Source of the DNA: Actinoplanes sandaracinus
GTDB lineage: Bacteria > Actinomycetota > Actinomycetes > Mycobacteriales > Micromonosporaceae
Length of the DNA stretch: 64,000 nucleotides
Direction of reading: 5' to 3'
Assembly: GCF_030009775.1 (NCBI RefSeq)
Contig: NZ_JASCTH010000003.1
Span: 310,001 to 374,000, forward strand
Both the position numbers and the translations under genes were made by a program. Positions 53,944 to 63,479 of this stretch are shown piece by piece (position 1 is the first letter of the stretch; every line of letters begins with the position of its first letter). The notes below the pieces were generated by a model that searched no databases, was not told the origin of the DNA, and was given only the letters and a program-made list of their open reading frames with translations.

Positions 53944-54504
53944 ATGACTGAACCGACCCGCCCGCCGGACGACGATCCGACCACGCCGTACAAGTCGCCG
54001 GGCGGCTATCCGCCACCCCCGCCCTACACCCCGCCCACATCACACCCCGGCGGATACCCGCCGCCGCCCACCTCCGGAGCCGGTGGATACCCGCCGCCCG
54101 GCTACAGCGCGCCGGGTTACGGAGCGCCCGGCTACGGCGGGCCGGGCGGCTACGCCGTCTCCCCCGAGGACCGGACCTGGATCCTGGTCGCCCACTTCGG
54201 CGGCGCGGCCGGCGCGTTCCTCGGCGGCGCGTTCGTCGGCTGGATCGGCCCTCTCGTCGCTTTCCTGGCTCGCGGGAACGTCTCCCCGGTGGTCCGCGCC
54301 GAGGCCGCCAAGGCGCTGAACTTCCAGCTTCTCTGGATGGTCATCGCCGTGATCGGGTACGCCACCATCTTCTGCTTCTTCATCGGCCTGGCGGTCGTCG
54401 CCGTGGCCTGGCTCGTCGCCAGCATCTTCGGCCTGATCGCGGGCATCAAGTCGCTCAACGGCGAGCCGTACAACTACCCGGGCAACGTGAACTGGGTCAA
54501 GTGA
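53944..54504 (+). CDS. DUF4870 domain protein with Pro/Tyr-rich N-terminus
   Basis: The first 70 residues of this 186-aa protein are PGGYPPPP-type repeats. A DUF4870/TMEM-like domain with three helices follows (HFGGAAGAFLGGAFVGWIGPLVAFL, NFQLLWMVIAVIGYATIFCFFIGLAVV, GLIAGIKSLNGEP in pieces). Such proteins are common in actinobacteria, with unknown function. ATG at 53944. It converges with hemW. Confidence 0.88.
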   Translation: MTEPTRPPDDDPTTPYKSPGGYPPPPPYTPPTSHPGGYPPPPTSGAGGYPPPGYSAPGYGAPGYGGPGGYAVSPEDRTWILVAHFGGAAGAFLGGAFVGWIGPLVAFLARGNVSPVVRAEAAKALNFQLLWMVIAVIGYATIFCFFIGLAVVAVAWLVASIFGLIAGIKSLNGEPYNYPGNVNWVK

Positions 54505-54507
54505 GGC

Positions 54508-55710
54508 TCACAGCACGTCACGGATGACCGCGTCGGCCAGCAGGCGGCCACGCAGCGTGAGCACGAGCCGCCCGTCCTCATAGGCTCGCGGCTCCAGCAG
54601 CCCCTCCGCCAGGGCCCGCGCGGCGCCCGCGGCGTCGACCCGGTCCAGAGCGATGCCGTCGCGCAGCCGCACGCGGAGCATCACGTCCTCCATGTGCCGG
54701 TCGGCGCCGGTCAGCACCTCGCGGGCGTGTCCGGGTGATTCACCGGCGGCGAGGCGTTTCGCGTACGCCGTCGGGTGTTTGACGTTCCACCAGCGCACCC
54801 CGCCGACATGGCTGTGCGCGCCGGGGCCGAGGCCCCACCAGTCGGCGCCGGTCCAGTACAGCAGGTTGTGACGGCATCGAGCGTCGTCCCCACGAGCCCA
54901 GTTGGAGACCTCGTACCACTGGAATCCGGCGGCGGTCAGCGCCTGTTCGGCCGCGAGATAGCGGTCCGCGGCGACGTCGTCGGAGGGGAAGGGCAGCTCA
55001 CCGCGGCGCATGCGGGTCGCCATCCTGGTGCCGTCCTCGACGATCAGCGCGTAGGCGCTCACATGGTCGACACCCGCGTCGATCACCGCCCGCAGCGACC
55101 CGGCGAAGTCGTCCGCCGACTCGCCCGGCGTGCCGTAGATCAGATCGAGGTTGACGTGCTCGAACCCGGCTTCGCGGGCCTCGGCCGCGGCCTGCGTCGC
55201 CCGGCCCGCGGTGTGCTTGCGGTCGAGGACGCGCAACACGTTCTGCGCCGTCGACTGCATGCCGAGCGAGATCCGGGTGAAGCCGGCTTTCCGGAGACTC
55301 CGCAGATAGGCCGGGCCCACCGACTCCGGGTTGGCCTCGGTGGTCACCTCGGCCCCCGGCGCCAGCCCCCACGTCCGGTCGATGCCGTCCAGAACGCGGC
55401 CCAGGTCGCCGGCGCTGAGCAGGGTGGGTGTGCCGCCGCCGACGAACACGGTGTCCACCGGGCCGGGCTCGATCACCCGGGCGGCCACGGCGAGCTCGGC
55501 CAGGACGGTCTCCGCGTACTCGTCGCGGCTCGCGCCGCCGCCCAGCTCGCTCGCCGTGTAGGTGTTGAAGTCGCAGTACCCGCAGCGGCTGGCGCAGAAC
55601 GGGACGTGGACGTAGACCGCGAACCCGTTCTTGCCCACCTGACGGGTGGCTTCGTCGGGGAGGGACCCGTCACGGGGTACGGGTTCGCCATCAGGAAGTG
55701 CGCCGGCCAT
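54508..55710 (-). CDS. hemW: Radical SAM heme chaperone HemW
   Basis: This 400-aa radical SAM protein has the cluster motif CASRCGYC (C39, C43, C46). VFVGGGTPTLLS and the HemW-specific CRHNLLYW region are both present. It is now known as a heme carrier rather than coproporphyrinogen dehydrogenase. The start (MAGALPDGEP) is the ATG at 55710. It stops 3 bp after the end of the DUF4870 gene on the other strand. Confidence 0.93.
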   Translation of the reverse strand: MAGALPDGEPVPRDGSLPDEATRQVGKNGFAVYVHVPFCASRCGYCDFNTYTASELGGGASRDEYAETVLAELAVAARVIEPGPVDTVFVGGGTPTLLSAGDLGRVLDGIDRTWGLAPGAEVTTEANPESVGPAYLRSLRKAGFTRISLGMQSTAQNVLRVLDRKHTAGRATQAAAEAREAGFEHVNLDLIYGTPGESADDFAGSLRAVIDAGVDHVSAYALIVEDGTRMATRMRRGELPFPSDDVAADRYLAAEQALTAAGFQWYEVSNWARGDDARCRHNLLYWTGADWWGLGPGAHSHVGGVRWWNVKHPTAYAKRLAAGESPGHAREVLTGADRHMEDVMLRVRLRDGIALDRVDAAGAARALAEGLLEPRAYEDGRLVLTLRGRLLADAVIRDVL

Positions 55711-55747
55711 CCGACAAGTGTGCACGGGCGCCGTTAAGGTTCGGCGC

Positions 55748-56512
55748 ATGGATCTGGTCCGTACCGTCACCGCCGCCGGGGTGACCACCATGACGTTGGA
55801 CAACCCGGACAATCGCAACGCTCTCTCCACCGCCCTGCTCCGGCGATTCCTCGACGCGCTGGCCGCGTCGAGCGCCGACCAGGACTCACGTGTGGTGGTC
55901 CTCTCACATGCCGGCCCGGTCTTCTGCTCCGGCGTCGACCTCAAGGAGACCGCCGCCGCCCGCCCCGGCGACCGGCTCCCCGCCGAGTTGCTCGCCGACG
56001 TGCTCGCCGCGCTCTGGGAGTTCCCCAAGCCGGTGGTCGCGCGGATCGGCGGGCCCGCCCGGGCCGGTGGCCTCGGCCTGATCGGCGCCGCCGACATCGC
56101 CGTCTGCACCCGCTCGGCCACGTTCGCCTTCACCGAGGTGCGGCTGGGGGTGATCCCCGCGGTGATCAGCTCGACCGTGCTGCCACGGCTGGCTCCTCGG
56201 GCCGCCGCCGAGCTCTACCTGACCGGCGACGTCTTCGACGGGGCCCGGGCGGCCGAGATCGGCCTGGTCACCGCCGCCGTCGAGGACGAGGACCTGGACG
56301 ACGCGGTGGAACGCTACTGCGCCTCGCTCATCCGCGGCGGTCCGCTCGCGCTCGCCGGGACGAAACAACTTCTGCGGCGTACGCGCGCCGAGACGATCCG
56401 TGCCGATCTCGCGGATCTCGCGCAGCGGTCGGCCGGCTACTTCAAGTCGGCCGAAGGACGCGAGGGCGTCGCCGCCGCGCGGGAGAAACGCGACCCCGGC
56501 TGGGTCCGATGA
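55748..56512 (+). CDS. Enoyl-CoA hydratase/isomerase family protein
   Basis: This 254-aa crotonase-fold protein has SRVVVLSHAGPVFCSGVDL, an oxyanion-hole strand, PKPVVARIGGPARAGGLGLIGAADIAV in pieces and a C-terminal helix (KSAEGREGVAAAREKR). The usual catalytic Glu pair is not obvious; Glu in FTEVRLGVIPAV may serve. It could act in fatty-acid or amino-acid breakdown. It diverges from hemW. Confidence 0.9.
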   Translation: MDLVRTVTAAGVTTMTLDNPDNRNALSTALLRRFLDALAASSADQDSRVVVLSHAGPVFCSGVDLKETAAARPGDRLPAELLADVLAALWEFPKPVVARIGGPARAGGLGLIGAADIAVCTRSATFAFTEVRLGVIPAVISSTVLPRLAPRAAAELYLTGDVFDGARAAEIGLVTAAVEDEDLDDAVERYCASLIRGGPLALAGTKQLLRRTRAETIRADLADLAQRSAGYFKSAEGREGVAAAREKRDPGWVR

Positions 56513-56619
56513 TCTCGGCGATCTGATGATCGCCCCCGTCGGGTGCCCGGAGCCACAGTCACGCGGGCGGCAAGCGCTCGTTGTCTAGGCTTGGCGTCCC
56601 CAGGTTGGAGGTGGTGTGG

Positions 56620-57480
56620 GTGCGAGCGAGGACGATCGTGGGTGTGATCACCCTGCTGACCCTGATCGGCGTGGCCGGTGTGGTCGCGTTGGTCCACAAC
56701 CTCGCGGGCAACCTCACGCTGCCGAGAATCAACCCGGAGTGCACGGTCAGCGCCGACGGCGAGGTGACCCTCGACTCCGCCCAGATGGCCAACGCCGCGA
56801 CCATCGCCGCGGTCGGCGTCCGGCGCGGCATGCCCGAGCAGGCGATCGTCGTGGCGCTGGCCACCGCCTTCCAGGAGTCCAAGCTGGAGAACCTGGACAG
56901 CGGTGACCGCGACTCCGTCGGGCTGTTCCAGCAGCGTCCCAGTCAGGGCTGGGGCACGGTCGAGCAGATCCAGGACCCGCGGTACGCCGCCGGCCGGTTC
57001 TACTCCGCCCTCAAGAAGGTCGAGGGCTGGCAGGAGATGCGGGTGACCGACGCGGCCCAGACGGTGCAGCGGTCGGCGTACCCGGAGGCCTACGAGAAGT
57101 GGGCCGACGAGTCGAAGGTGCTGGCCGCCGCGCTGACCGGCCGGGCCACCGGCGCTGTCGCGTGCGTCGTGCCGGACACCCCCGCGGTGCGCGGCACGGC
57201 GGCGGCCGCCGCCCTGCTGAGCAGCCTCCAACTGGACTGGGGCAAGAAACTCAGCGGCCAGGCCCGCAGCGCCGAGGCGGCCGGCCTCACGGTCCAGGTG
57301 GCCGACCCGAGCGTCGGCTGGCGGTTCGCGCACTGGCTGGTCTCGCACGCCTCCGCCACCGGCCTCGAACGGGTACGTTTCGGTGATCTCGAGTGGCACG
57401 CCCCCGAGGGAAAATGGCGGCCGGTGACCGACGGCAGCGGCAGTGACCAGGCGCAGGTCATCGCCGAGGTCTTCCATTGA
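56620..57480 (+). CDS. Membrane-anchored lysozyme-fold protein
   Basis: This 286-aa protein has an N-terminal transmembrane segment (TIVGVITLLTLIGVAGVVALV). A lysozyme/transglycosylase-like domain (about 60-160) follows, with Glu in ATAFQESKLENLDSGDRDS and then VGLFQQRPSQGWGTV. The GLFQQRPSQGWG block is common in actinobacterial proteins named cobalt/heavy-metal transporters or hypothetical. The start is a GTG (56620), 8 bp after GGAGG. It may cleave or bind peptidoglycan. Confidence 0.7.
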   Translation: MRARTIVGVITLLTLIGVAGVVALVHNLAGNLTLPRINPECTVSADGEVTLDSAQMANAATIAAVGVRRGMPEQAIVVALATAFQESKLENLDSGDRDSVGLFQQRPSQGWGTVEQIQDPRYAAGRFYSALKKVEGWQEMRVTDAAQTVQRSAYPEAYEKWADESKVLAAALTGRATGAVACVVPDTPAVRGTAAAAALLSSLQLDWGKKLSGQARSAEAAGLTVQVADPSVGWRFAHWLVSHASATGLERVRFGDLEWHAPEGKWRPVTDGSGSDQAQVIAEVFH

Positions 57481-57534
57481 CCACACTCCGGGATCATCGG
57501 CGACCACCCGTGCTGTCCACCTTGCGAACCAGCA

Positions 57535-57574
57535 GGTTGCGCTGCGTATATATCCACATGGACACTGCGCAACC
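57535..57574. promoter_or_regulatory. Inverted repeat in the PAS-sensor promoter
   Basis: GGTTGCGC and GCGCAACC form perfect 8-bp arms around 24 bases that include TATATA. It lies 20 bp upstream of the PAS-sensor start. It fits a regulator site over a promoter, or a leader hairpin. Confidence 0.45.
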
Positions 57575-57594
57575 GTGCTGGTACTAAGTAGGTC

Positions 57595-59232
57595 GTGCTG
57601 ACGGCGATCGTGTGGCTCCTGTTCGGGGCGGGAAGCGTCGGCGCCATTCTTCTCGGTGTGCGTCGGCACCGCCCGGCCCGCCGCGCGCCCTGGCTCCTGC
57701 TCGCCGGCTCGATCGCGGCCCTCGCCGTCGGCGACGTCTGGTACGAGATGGACCAGATAGCCCTCGCCGACACCGCCTACCTGGTGATGTTCCCCCTGGT
57801 CGCGTTGAGCCTGCTGCAGTTCACCCGGGGCGGCGCGCTGCTGCCCGACCGGGCCCGGCTGATCGATCTGCTCGCGCTCGCCTGCGCCGGGCTGCTCGTG
57901 GTCTGGGTCTTCGTGGTGAGTTCCGGCGGCCGGTTCCCCACCGTCTCCCCCGCCGACGTCATCGGCGCGCTGCTGCTGATCGGGGTCGCCGGGCGACTCG
58001 TCCTGGCCGACCGCCGAAACGTTTCGGCGATCCTGCTGCTGACCGGCGCCGTCGGCATGCTGGCCGGAGACATCGCCTATCCGCTCACCGAGAGCCGACT
58101 GGCCGAATCCGGGTACGTCGTCCTCTATCTGACCTGGGGGCTCGCCGCCCTCGCCCCGTCGATGGTGCGCCTCACCGAGCCACGCCCACCAGAGCCCTCG
58201 CCGTGGCGTTTCCGTGACACCATCCTGCTGGCCGCCTCCGCCGCCACCCCGCCGCTCGTCCTGATCGTCGAGGCGCTCTCCGGGCCGGTCCGCAACGGCG
58301 TCGTGATCGCGGTGACCAGCGCGATCACCCTGTTGCTGACCATCACGCGGCTCGCCGACGCCATCCACCAGAACAGTCAGGCGCTCACCCGGGAACGCGC
58401 GCTGCGGGCCGCGAACACCGCGCTCGTCGCCGCCGCCGACCCGCCCGCGGTCGAGGAGGCGGTGCGGACGGCGGTCACCCGGCTCCTGCCGGCGAACGCG
58501 GTCCGCCAGGTGATCCTCGCCACCGACGACGGGCGGCTGTCCCGCGAGGGTCTGCCGCCGGTCCCTCCCGGCGCCGGGTCCCGCAGTTGGTGGGCCGGCG
58601 CCGCCGACCCGGACGAACGCACCCTGATCTGCCCGCTCCGGCTGGAACCGCTCGCCGTGGCCCGGCCCAGCGGCGGCGCCCTCGTCATCGCCGGCCGCCG
58701 GGAAGCCCTGGTGGCCGGGCGTGACGCGCTCGAAGTGCTGGCCGGGGAGACCGCGCTGGCGCTGGACCGGATCACCCTGGTCGAGGCGGTGGGCCGCCGG
58801 GACAGCGACCTCTATCTGCGAGCCGTCACCGGGAACACCGCCGAGATCATGGCGGTGGTCGACGCCGACCACCGCATCCGGTACGCCAGTCCCGGCCTGC
58901 ACCGCCTGACAGGCGGACCGGAACTGCCGCCCCTCACCGCCTTCGACGACCTGGTCCACACCGACGACCAGGAGACGGTACGACGAGCGCTGCGCGCCGA
59001 GGGCGACGGCCAGGTCTACTGCGCGCTGCCCCGGCTCGACGGCACCCAGATGCTGGTCGAGGTGGTGTACCGGGACTTGCGGGCGGACCGCCTCGTGCAG
59101 GGCCTGGTGTTGACCCTCCGGGTGGTCGGCAACCGCGGCGAGGCGGTGGAACCGGCACCGCACCACGAACATCTGGGTGAACTTCCGGCCTGGGTGAATC
59201 GGCGCAGTGCCCAGCACAAGTTTCGCTACTGA
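57595..59232 (+). CDS. Membrane sensor with GAF-like and PAS domains, no output domain
   Basis: The first about 250 residues of this 545-aa protein hold seven or eight helices (MASE/7TM-like sensor). A coiled linker (RLADAIHQNSQALTRERALRAANTAL in pieces) and a GAF-like part (about 280-400) follow, then a PAS domain (LYLRAVTGNTAEIMAVVDAD to LVLTLRVVGNRGE). It then stops at 59232 with no kinase, GGDEF, EAL or phosphatase. In Actinoplanes relatives such proteins often go on to GGDEF/EAL. GTG start without a clear ribosome binding site. Confidence 0.78.
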   Translation: MLTAIVWLLFGAGSVGAILLGVRRHRPARRAPWLLLAGSIAALAVGDVWYEMDQIALADTAYLVMFPLVALSLLQFTRGGALLPDRARLIDLLALACAGLLVVWVFVVSSGGRFPTVSPADVIGALLLIGVAGRLVLADRRNVSAILLLTGAVGMLAGDIAYPLTESRLAESGYVVLYLTWGLAALAPSMVRLTEPRPPEPSPWRFRDTILLAASAATPPLVLIVEALSGPVRNGVVIAVTSAITLLLTITRLADAIHQNSQALTRERALRAANTALVAAADPPAVEEAVRTAVTRLLPANAVRQVILATDDGRLSREGLPPVPPGAGSRSWWAGAADPDERTLICPLRLEPLAVARPSGGALVIAGRREALVAGRDALEVLAGETALALDRITLVEAVGRRDSDLYLRAVTGNTAEIMAVVDADHRIRYASPGLHRLTGGPELPPLTAFDDLVHTDDQETVRRALRAEGDGQVYCALPRLDGTQMLVEVVYRDLRADRLVQGLVLTLRVVGNRGEAVEPAPHHEHLGELPAWVNRRSAQHKFRY

Positions 59233-59275
59233 CGCGCTGATCCCACTTTCCGGACCCCGGCTCCGGCTTTCTTCG

Positions 59276-59321
59276 AAAACGCGAAATGCCGGCCCCTTCC
59301 GGGGCCGGCATTCAGCGTTTT
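59276..59321. terminator. Bidirectional terminator with composite stem
   Basis: The inner stem AATGCCGGCCCC / GGGGCCGGCATT (12 bp, TTCC loop) is extended by an outer pair AAAACGC / GCGTTTT. It ends the sensor gene (+) and the GlsB-type gene (-). Confidence 0.88.
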
Positions 59322-59335
59322 GGTGGAACCGCGGG

Positions 59336-59617
59336 TCAGCGGGTCAGGCGACGGCGACCGTAGGTGCCGGCGACCAGCGCGACGCCGATGGCCGCGAGAA
59401 CAACCTGGAAGAAGAACTCGATCCAGTCGAAGCCGGGAGTGCTGGCGACACCGGCCGCGCGGGCGATGACGGTGCCCAGCAGGGCGGCGACGACACCGAC
59501 GACCATGGTCAGCCACAGCGGGATGTTCTGCTTGCCGGGTACGACAAGCCGGCCGAGAGCGCCGATGACAAGGCCGACGATCAGGGCGACGATGATACCG
59601 GTGAGCGTGAGTTCCAT
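59336..59617 (-). CDS. GlsB/YeaQ/YmgE family stress-response membrane protein
   Basis: This 93-aa protein has three helices and the family signature GLVIGALGRLVVPGKQNIP followed by TMVVGVVAALLGTVIAR. Members are often called transglycosylase-associated but are small general-stress membrane proteins. GAGGAGG precedes the ATG. Confidence 0.93.
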   Translation of the reverse strand: MELTLTGIIVALIVGLVIGALGRLVVPGKQNIPLWLTMVVGVVAALLGTVIARAAGVASTPGFDWIEFFFQVVLAAIGVALVAGTYGRRRLTR

Positions 59618-59700
59618 TAGGGCCCTCCTCGGGGGGTGGAGCTTGATGGTTGCGTCCGTCGAGCCCCTGTGTTCCCGACCCCCCGAGAAATCAAACCGCC

Positions 59701-61581
59701 CTATTTTTTGGATGTCCCCTTGGTGTCGGTGCTATCGGAGGTCGAGAGGGCGGCGATGAAGGCCTCCTGCGGCACCTCCACACGGCCGACCATCTTCATC
59801 CGCTTCTTGCCTTCCTTCTGCTTCTCCAGCAGCTTCCGCTTCCGGCTGATGTCACCGCCGTAGCACTTCGCGAGCACGTCCTTGCGGATCGCCCGGATCG
59901 TCTCGCGGGCGATGATCCGGGAGCCGATGGCCGCCTGGATCGGCACCTCGAACTGCTGCCGCGGGATCAGTTTCTGCAGCTTGGCGGCGATCGACGTGCC
60001 ATAGGTGTACGCCTTGTCCTTGTGCACGATCGCGCTGAACGCGTCCACCGGCTCGCCGTGCAGCAGGATGTCGACCTTCACCAGGTCGGCGACCTGCTCA
60101 CCGGAGGGCTCGTAGTCGAGTGACGCGTAACCCTTGGTCTTGCTCTTCAGCTGGTCGAAGAAGTCGAAGATGATCTCGGCGAGCGGGAGGGTGTAGCGCA
60201 GTTCCACCCGTTCGGTGGAGATGTACTCCATGCCGAGGAGGTTGCCGCGGCGGCTCTGGCACAGCTCCATGACGGCGCCCACATACTCGTTCGGCACCAG
60301 GACCGTGGCCCTCACCACGGGCTCGTGGATCTCCGCGATCTTGCCGGACGGGAACTCGCTCGGGTTCGTGACCACCGACTCGTTCGCGTCCTCGGTGAGG
60401 ACCCGGTAGACCACGTTCGGCGCGGTCGAGATCAGGTCGAGGCCGAACTCCCGCTCCAGCCGCTCCCCGATGATCTCCAGGTGCAGCAGGCCCAGGTAGC
60501 CGACGCGGAACCCGAAACCCAGAGCCGCCGACGTCTCCGGCTCGTAGGTCAGCGCGGCGTCGTTCAACTGAAGCTTGTCGAGAGCGTCGCGCAGCGCCGG
60601 GTAGTCCGAGCCGTCGATCGGGTAGAGACCCGAGTAGACCATCGGCTTCGGGTCCTTGTAGCCACCGAGCGGCTCGGTGGCCGGCCGGAGGCTCCGGGTG
60701 ACGGTGTCACCGACACGGGACTGCCGCACGTCCTTCACACCGGTGATCAGGTAGCCGACCTCGCCGACGCCGAGCGCGCTCGCCTTCTCCATCTCGGGCG
60801 AGACGACACCGATCTCGAGCAGCTCGTGCACGGTGCCGTTGGACATCATCTTGATCTTGTCGCGCGCCTCGATCCGGCCGTCGATGACCCGGACGTAGGT
60901 GACGACGCCGCGATACACGTCGTACACCGAGTCGAAGATCATCGCCCGGGCCGGGGCGGTCGCGTCACCGACCGGCGGCTGAAGCTCCCGGACGACCACG
61001 TCGAGCAGGTGATCGACGCCGACGCCGGTCTTGCCCGACACGCGCAGCACGTCGGACGGGTCGCAGCCGATCAGCTTGGCGAGTTCCTCGCCGTACTTCT
61101 CGGGCTGGGCCGCCGGCAGGTCGATCTTGTTGAGCACCGGGATGATGCGGAGGTCGTTCTCCATCGCCAGGTACAGGTTGGCGAGGGTCTGCGCCTCGAT
61201 GCCCTGGGCGGCGTCCACCAGGAGGATCGCGCCCTCACAGGCGGCGAGGCTCCGGGAGACCTCATAGGTGAAGTCGACGTGCCCCGGGGTGTCGATCATG
61301 TTGAGGACGGCGGTCTCACCCTTCCGGTCGCCCTCACGGACCGTCCAGGGCATCCGCACGGCCTGCGACTTGATGGTGATGCCGCGCTCGCGTTCGATGT
61401 CCATCCGGTCGAGGTACTGCGCGCGCATCTGGCGCGGGTCGACCACCCCGGTGATCTGCAGCATCCGGTCGGCCAGCGTCGACTTGCCGTGGTCGATGTG
61501 GGCGATGATGCAGAAGTTGCGGATGCGGCTGGGATCGGTCGATCCGATCACGTTCACGCCGGGGTCGAGCGGTCCAGGCAC
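59701..61581 (-). CDS. lepA: Elongation factor 4 (LepA)
   Basis: This 626-aa GTPase backtracks ribosomes during elongation. It has G1 AHIDHGKST (28-36), G2 [14 protein letters not shown]3 DTPGHVDF, G4 NKIDLPAA, and the LepA-specific C-terminal domain with [22 protein letters not shown] in pieces. I start at the GTG at 61581 before PGPLDPGVN. The longer upstream frame runs into the repeat region. Confidence 0.97.
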   Translation of the reverse strand: MPGPLDPGVNVIGSTDPSRIRNFCIIAHIDHGKSTLADRMLQITGVVDPRQMRAQYLDRMDIERERGITIKSQAVRMPWTVREGDRKGETAVLNMIDTPGHVDFTYEVSRSLAACEGAILLVDAAQGIEAQTLANLYLAMENDLRIIPVLNKIDLPAAQPEKYGEELAKLIGCDPSDVLRVSGKTGVGVDHLLDVVVRELQPPVGDATAPARAMIFDSVYDVYRGVVTYVRVIDGRIEARDKIKMMSNGTVHELLEIGVVSPEMEKASALGVGEVGYLITGVKDVRQSRVGDTVTRSLRPATEPLGGYKDPKPMVYSGLYPIDGSDYPALRDALDKLQLNDAALTYEPETSAALGFGFRVGYLGLLHLEIIGERLEREFGLDLISTAPNVVYRVLTEDANESVVTNPSEFPSGKIAEIHEPVVRATVLVPNEYVGAVMELCQSRRGNLLGMEYISTERVELRYTLPLAEIIFDFFDQLKSKTKGYASLDYEPSGEQVADLVKVDILLHGEPVDAFSAIVHKDKAYTYGTSIAAKLQKLIPRQQFEVPIQAAIGSRIIARETIRAIRKDVLAKCYGGDISRKRKLLEKQKEGKKRMKMVGRVEVPQEAFIAALSTSDSTDTKGTSKK

Positions 61582-61984
61582 GGTCTTCCGTTCTTCTCGG
61601 GCTGGTCTATCGCGGGTGGAGCCTCGCCAGCAGTCCGATGGACCGGCCTCGCCGCCGGCCCACACTCGGGCCGGCACCGCTCCACCGCCGGTCGGACCGG
61701 CTCGGCGCGGCTCGTTCCTGCCGGAACAATCCGCTCCGCCGCTGGTTGACCAGCTTGGCGCGGCTCGTCCCGGCCCGGGTTGCTCCGCTCCGCCGCCCCT
61801 GCGGGCGGTTTCGCTCAGCGGACCCGGTCGGGCTGCTGGGTGACGCCGGCACCGGGCCGGCGTCCTCTATCGTCCCACGTCCGCGAGGGCAGCTCCGATC
61901 ACACCCGTTCGGTCGCCCGCAGCGGCTCCTCGCGGAAGCCCGCGACAACCGGACCACCAGCCCAGAACCGCCGGTACGGGTCGA
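61582..61984. other. 403-bp lepA/MOSC intergenic region
   Basis: No gene is recognised. The part 61623-61821 is a degenerate 54-bp tandem repeat (see the repeat entry). A minus-strand open frame (61607-61957) is Arg/Ser-rich and reflects the repeat. Confidence 0.6.
61623..61821. repeat. 54-bp tandem repeat with covarying palindromes
   Basis: Two clear units of exactly 54 bp (61677-61730 and 61731-61784) are followed by a partial third (from 61785). A degenerate one lies before them (61623-61676). Each unit begins CCGCTCC(A/G)CCGC and shares GGCGCGGCTCGT. The first palindrome is GCCGGTC-G-GACCGGC in one unit and GCTGGTTGACCAGC in the next: a C-G pair is replaced by T-A, with pairing kept. A second palindrome follows in each (TTCCTGCCGGAA and CCCGGCCCGGG). 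Confidence 0.75.
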
Positions 61985-62755
61985 TCACACCCGCTCCAGC
62001 GGCCCGTGCGGGCCGGGCGGCAGTTCCACGGTGACCGCATCACCCGGGCGGACGGCGCCGCCGCGCAGCACCACACCCATCACCCCGGCCTTGCGCACTA
62101 GGTTTCCGTCACCGTCACGACCCAGGACCTCCTTGAGAAGGCCCTGCCGGAAGCCGTTGATCTGCGCACACGGGTTACGAAGCCCGGCGACCACCACCGC
62201 CGGCCGAAGATCCTCCGCCGTGCCGGCCACGGCCGCGTCCCGCTCGACGGCGGCCGCCACCGCCGCCGCGGCCCGCGCTGTCTCCTCGTCCAGCGTCGCC
62301 GCCGCGGCAGCAGCGAGCACCGCGGCCACCGGCCCGGCCTCGCCCAGGGCAGCCCCATCCGCAGCCGCGAGACCGGGTCTGTCGGCTAGGGTGGCGCCGT
62401 TCGGGGCCGGGGTGGCGCCGGGCCGCGGGCCGAACCGCAGGATCGTGCCGCGTGGCAACCCGAGAAGGTCGATCCCGTTCGTCGTGAGGTTCTCGCCGAG
62501 GCCACCGGCCGGCACGTCGTAGCCCTTCCCCCCGACTTCCCCGAACAGTTCGGCGTGAATCAGGTGAACCTGCCGGAGATTGGGCTGGGACGGGTCCGCG
62601 GCCACTCGGCTGCGATGCCGGACGTTCACGCCGGCATGCGCATCCCCCTCGACCCCGAGGCCCGCGACCAGCACGATCTCGTCCCGGTTCGGCTTGGTGA
62701 AGGTGTAGACGTCGCTGCGGCTGACGGCGACGACTGTTCCACGCTCAGCACTCAT
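61985..62755 (-). CDS. MOSC domain protein with an Ala-rich insertion
   Basis: This 256-aa protein belongs to the MOSC (molybdenum cofactor sulfurase C-terminal) family. The domain blocks are VAVSRSDVYTFTKPNRDEIVLVAGLGVEGDAHAG, GGLGENLTTNGIDLLGLP, then GLRNPCAQINGFRQGLL with the conserved Cys, and VRKAGVMGVVL. Between residues about 112 and 184 lies an Ala/Glu/Asp-rich segment, absent from typical members of about 180 residues. It may act in sulfur transfer or metal binding. ATG at 62755. Confidence 0.85.
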   Translation of the reverse strand: MSAERGTVVAVSRSDVYTFTKPNRDEIVLVAGLGVEGDAHAGVNVRHRSRVAADPSQPNLRQVHLIHAELFGEVGGKGYDVPAGGLGENLTTNGIDLLGLPRGTILRFGPRPGATPAPNGATLADRPGLAAADGAALGEAGPVAAVLAAAAAATLDEETARAAAAVAAAVERDAAVAGTAEDLRPAVVVAGLRNPCAQINGFRQGLLKEVLGRDGDGNLVRKAGVMGVVLRGGAVRPGDAVTVELPPGPHGPLERV

Positions 62756-62892
62756 GCGGCCGAGTCTGCCCACCCGCTGCCACTTCCTCGACCCCGTATC
62801 CACTCCGTGACGGGCAGCATGGACCGGCGTCCAGCTCATCGGTTGGAGCGGCCGGCGACTCGATCGGTCACCGCGAGCAGCTCAGCCGAGGG

Positions 62893-63426
62893 TCAGTCAG
62901 GTGGCTCCAGGAACAGCGCTGACAGCCGTGGCAGGCGGCGGCGCATCTCGTCCTCGTTGTCGAAATCCCACAGGTCGGCGACCTCGGGACGGGTGCGTGG
63001 CCGCTCGCCGGTCGGCAATGGCGTGCCGGTGGCCTGCTCGTAGGCCCGGGCCGCGATGCCGAGCACCTCCTCGGCCTCGAAGACCGCACCGGTGTCGGCC
63101 GCACCCTTGATCACCGCCACGTTGGCCAGCACGTCGGGCGAACCCACCGCGGCGGCCACGGCTTTCCGGCCATGGGCGATCAGCCAGCCCCGGAAGGCGT
63201 CGAAACCCGCCTCGTCGGCACCGCTGTTGATCAGATAGGCCGCGGCCCAGAGGTCTTCCGTCCCGGAAGCCGCCATCACCTTGTCGAGGTGACGGCCCCA
63301 CGCGACGATGTCTTCCGCATCGCGCGTGGCCAACTCGGCGACGGCGCGCTCGGCCACCGCGGCGGGCGAGGCCGGCCGCTCGGCGGTGGCGCGGTCGATG
63401 ACCGCCCAGAAATCGTCGGTTCGCAT
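62893..63426 (-). CDS. DUF4240 domain protein
   Basis: This 177-aa protein has the DUF4240 pattern: N-terminal DFWAVIDRA, middle VAWGRHLDKVMAASGTEDLWAAAYLINSG and C-terminal DFDNEDEMRRRLPRLSALFL. Members are common in Actinomycetes and linked by some to toxin-immunity contexts, but nothing here supports that. Start ATG at 63426; it diverges from the kinase-like gene. Confidence 0.85.
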   Translation of the reverse strand: MRTDDFWAVIDRATAERPASPAAVAERAVAELATRDAEDIVAWGRHLDKVMAASGTEDLWAAAYLINSGADEAGFDAFRGWLIAHGRKAVAAAVGSPDVLANVAVIKGAADTGAVFEAEEVLGIAARAYEQATGTPLPTGERPRTRPEVADLWDFDNEDEMRRRLPRLSALFLEPPD

Positions 63427-63479
63427 GCCTGAATCCTGCCAGTCGGGTACGACATTCTCGCGGGCGGCAGGATGGAGTC

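Noticed and set aside
61677..61821. CRISPR array
   Set aside because: The repeats are adjacent, degenerate and have no unique spacers, and no cas genes are present.
61607..61957. Minus-strand ORF of 116 codons upstream of lepA
   Set aside because: The product is an Arg/Ser-rich translation of the 54-bp repeats. No ribosome binding site is seen.
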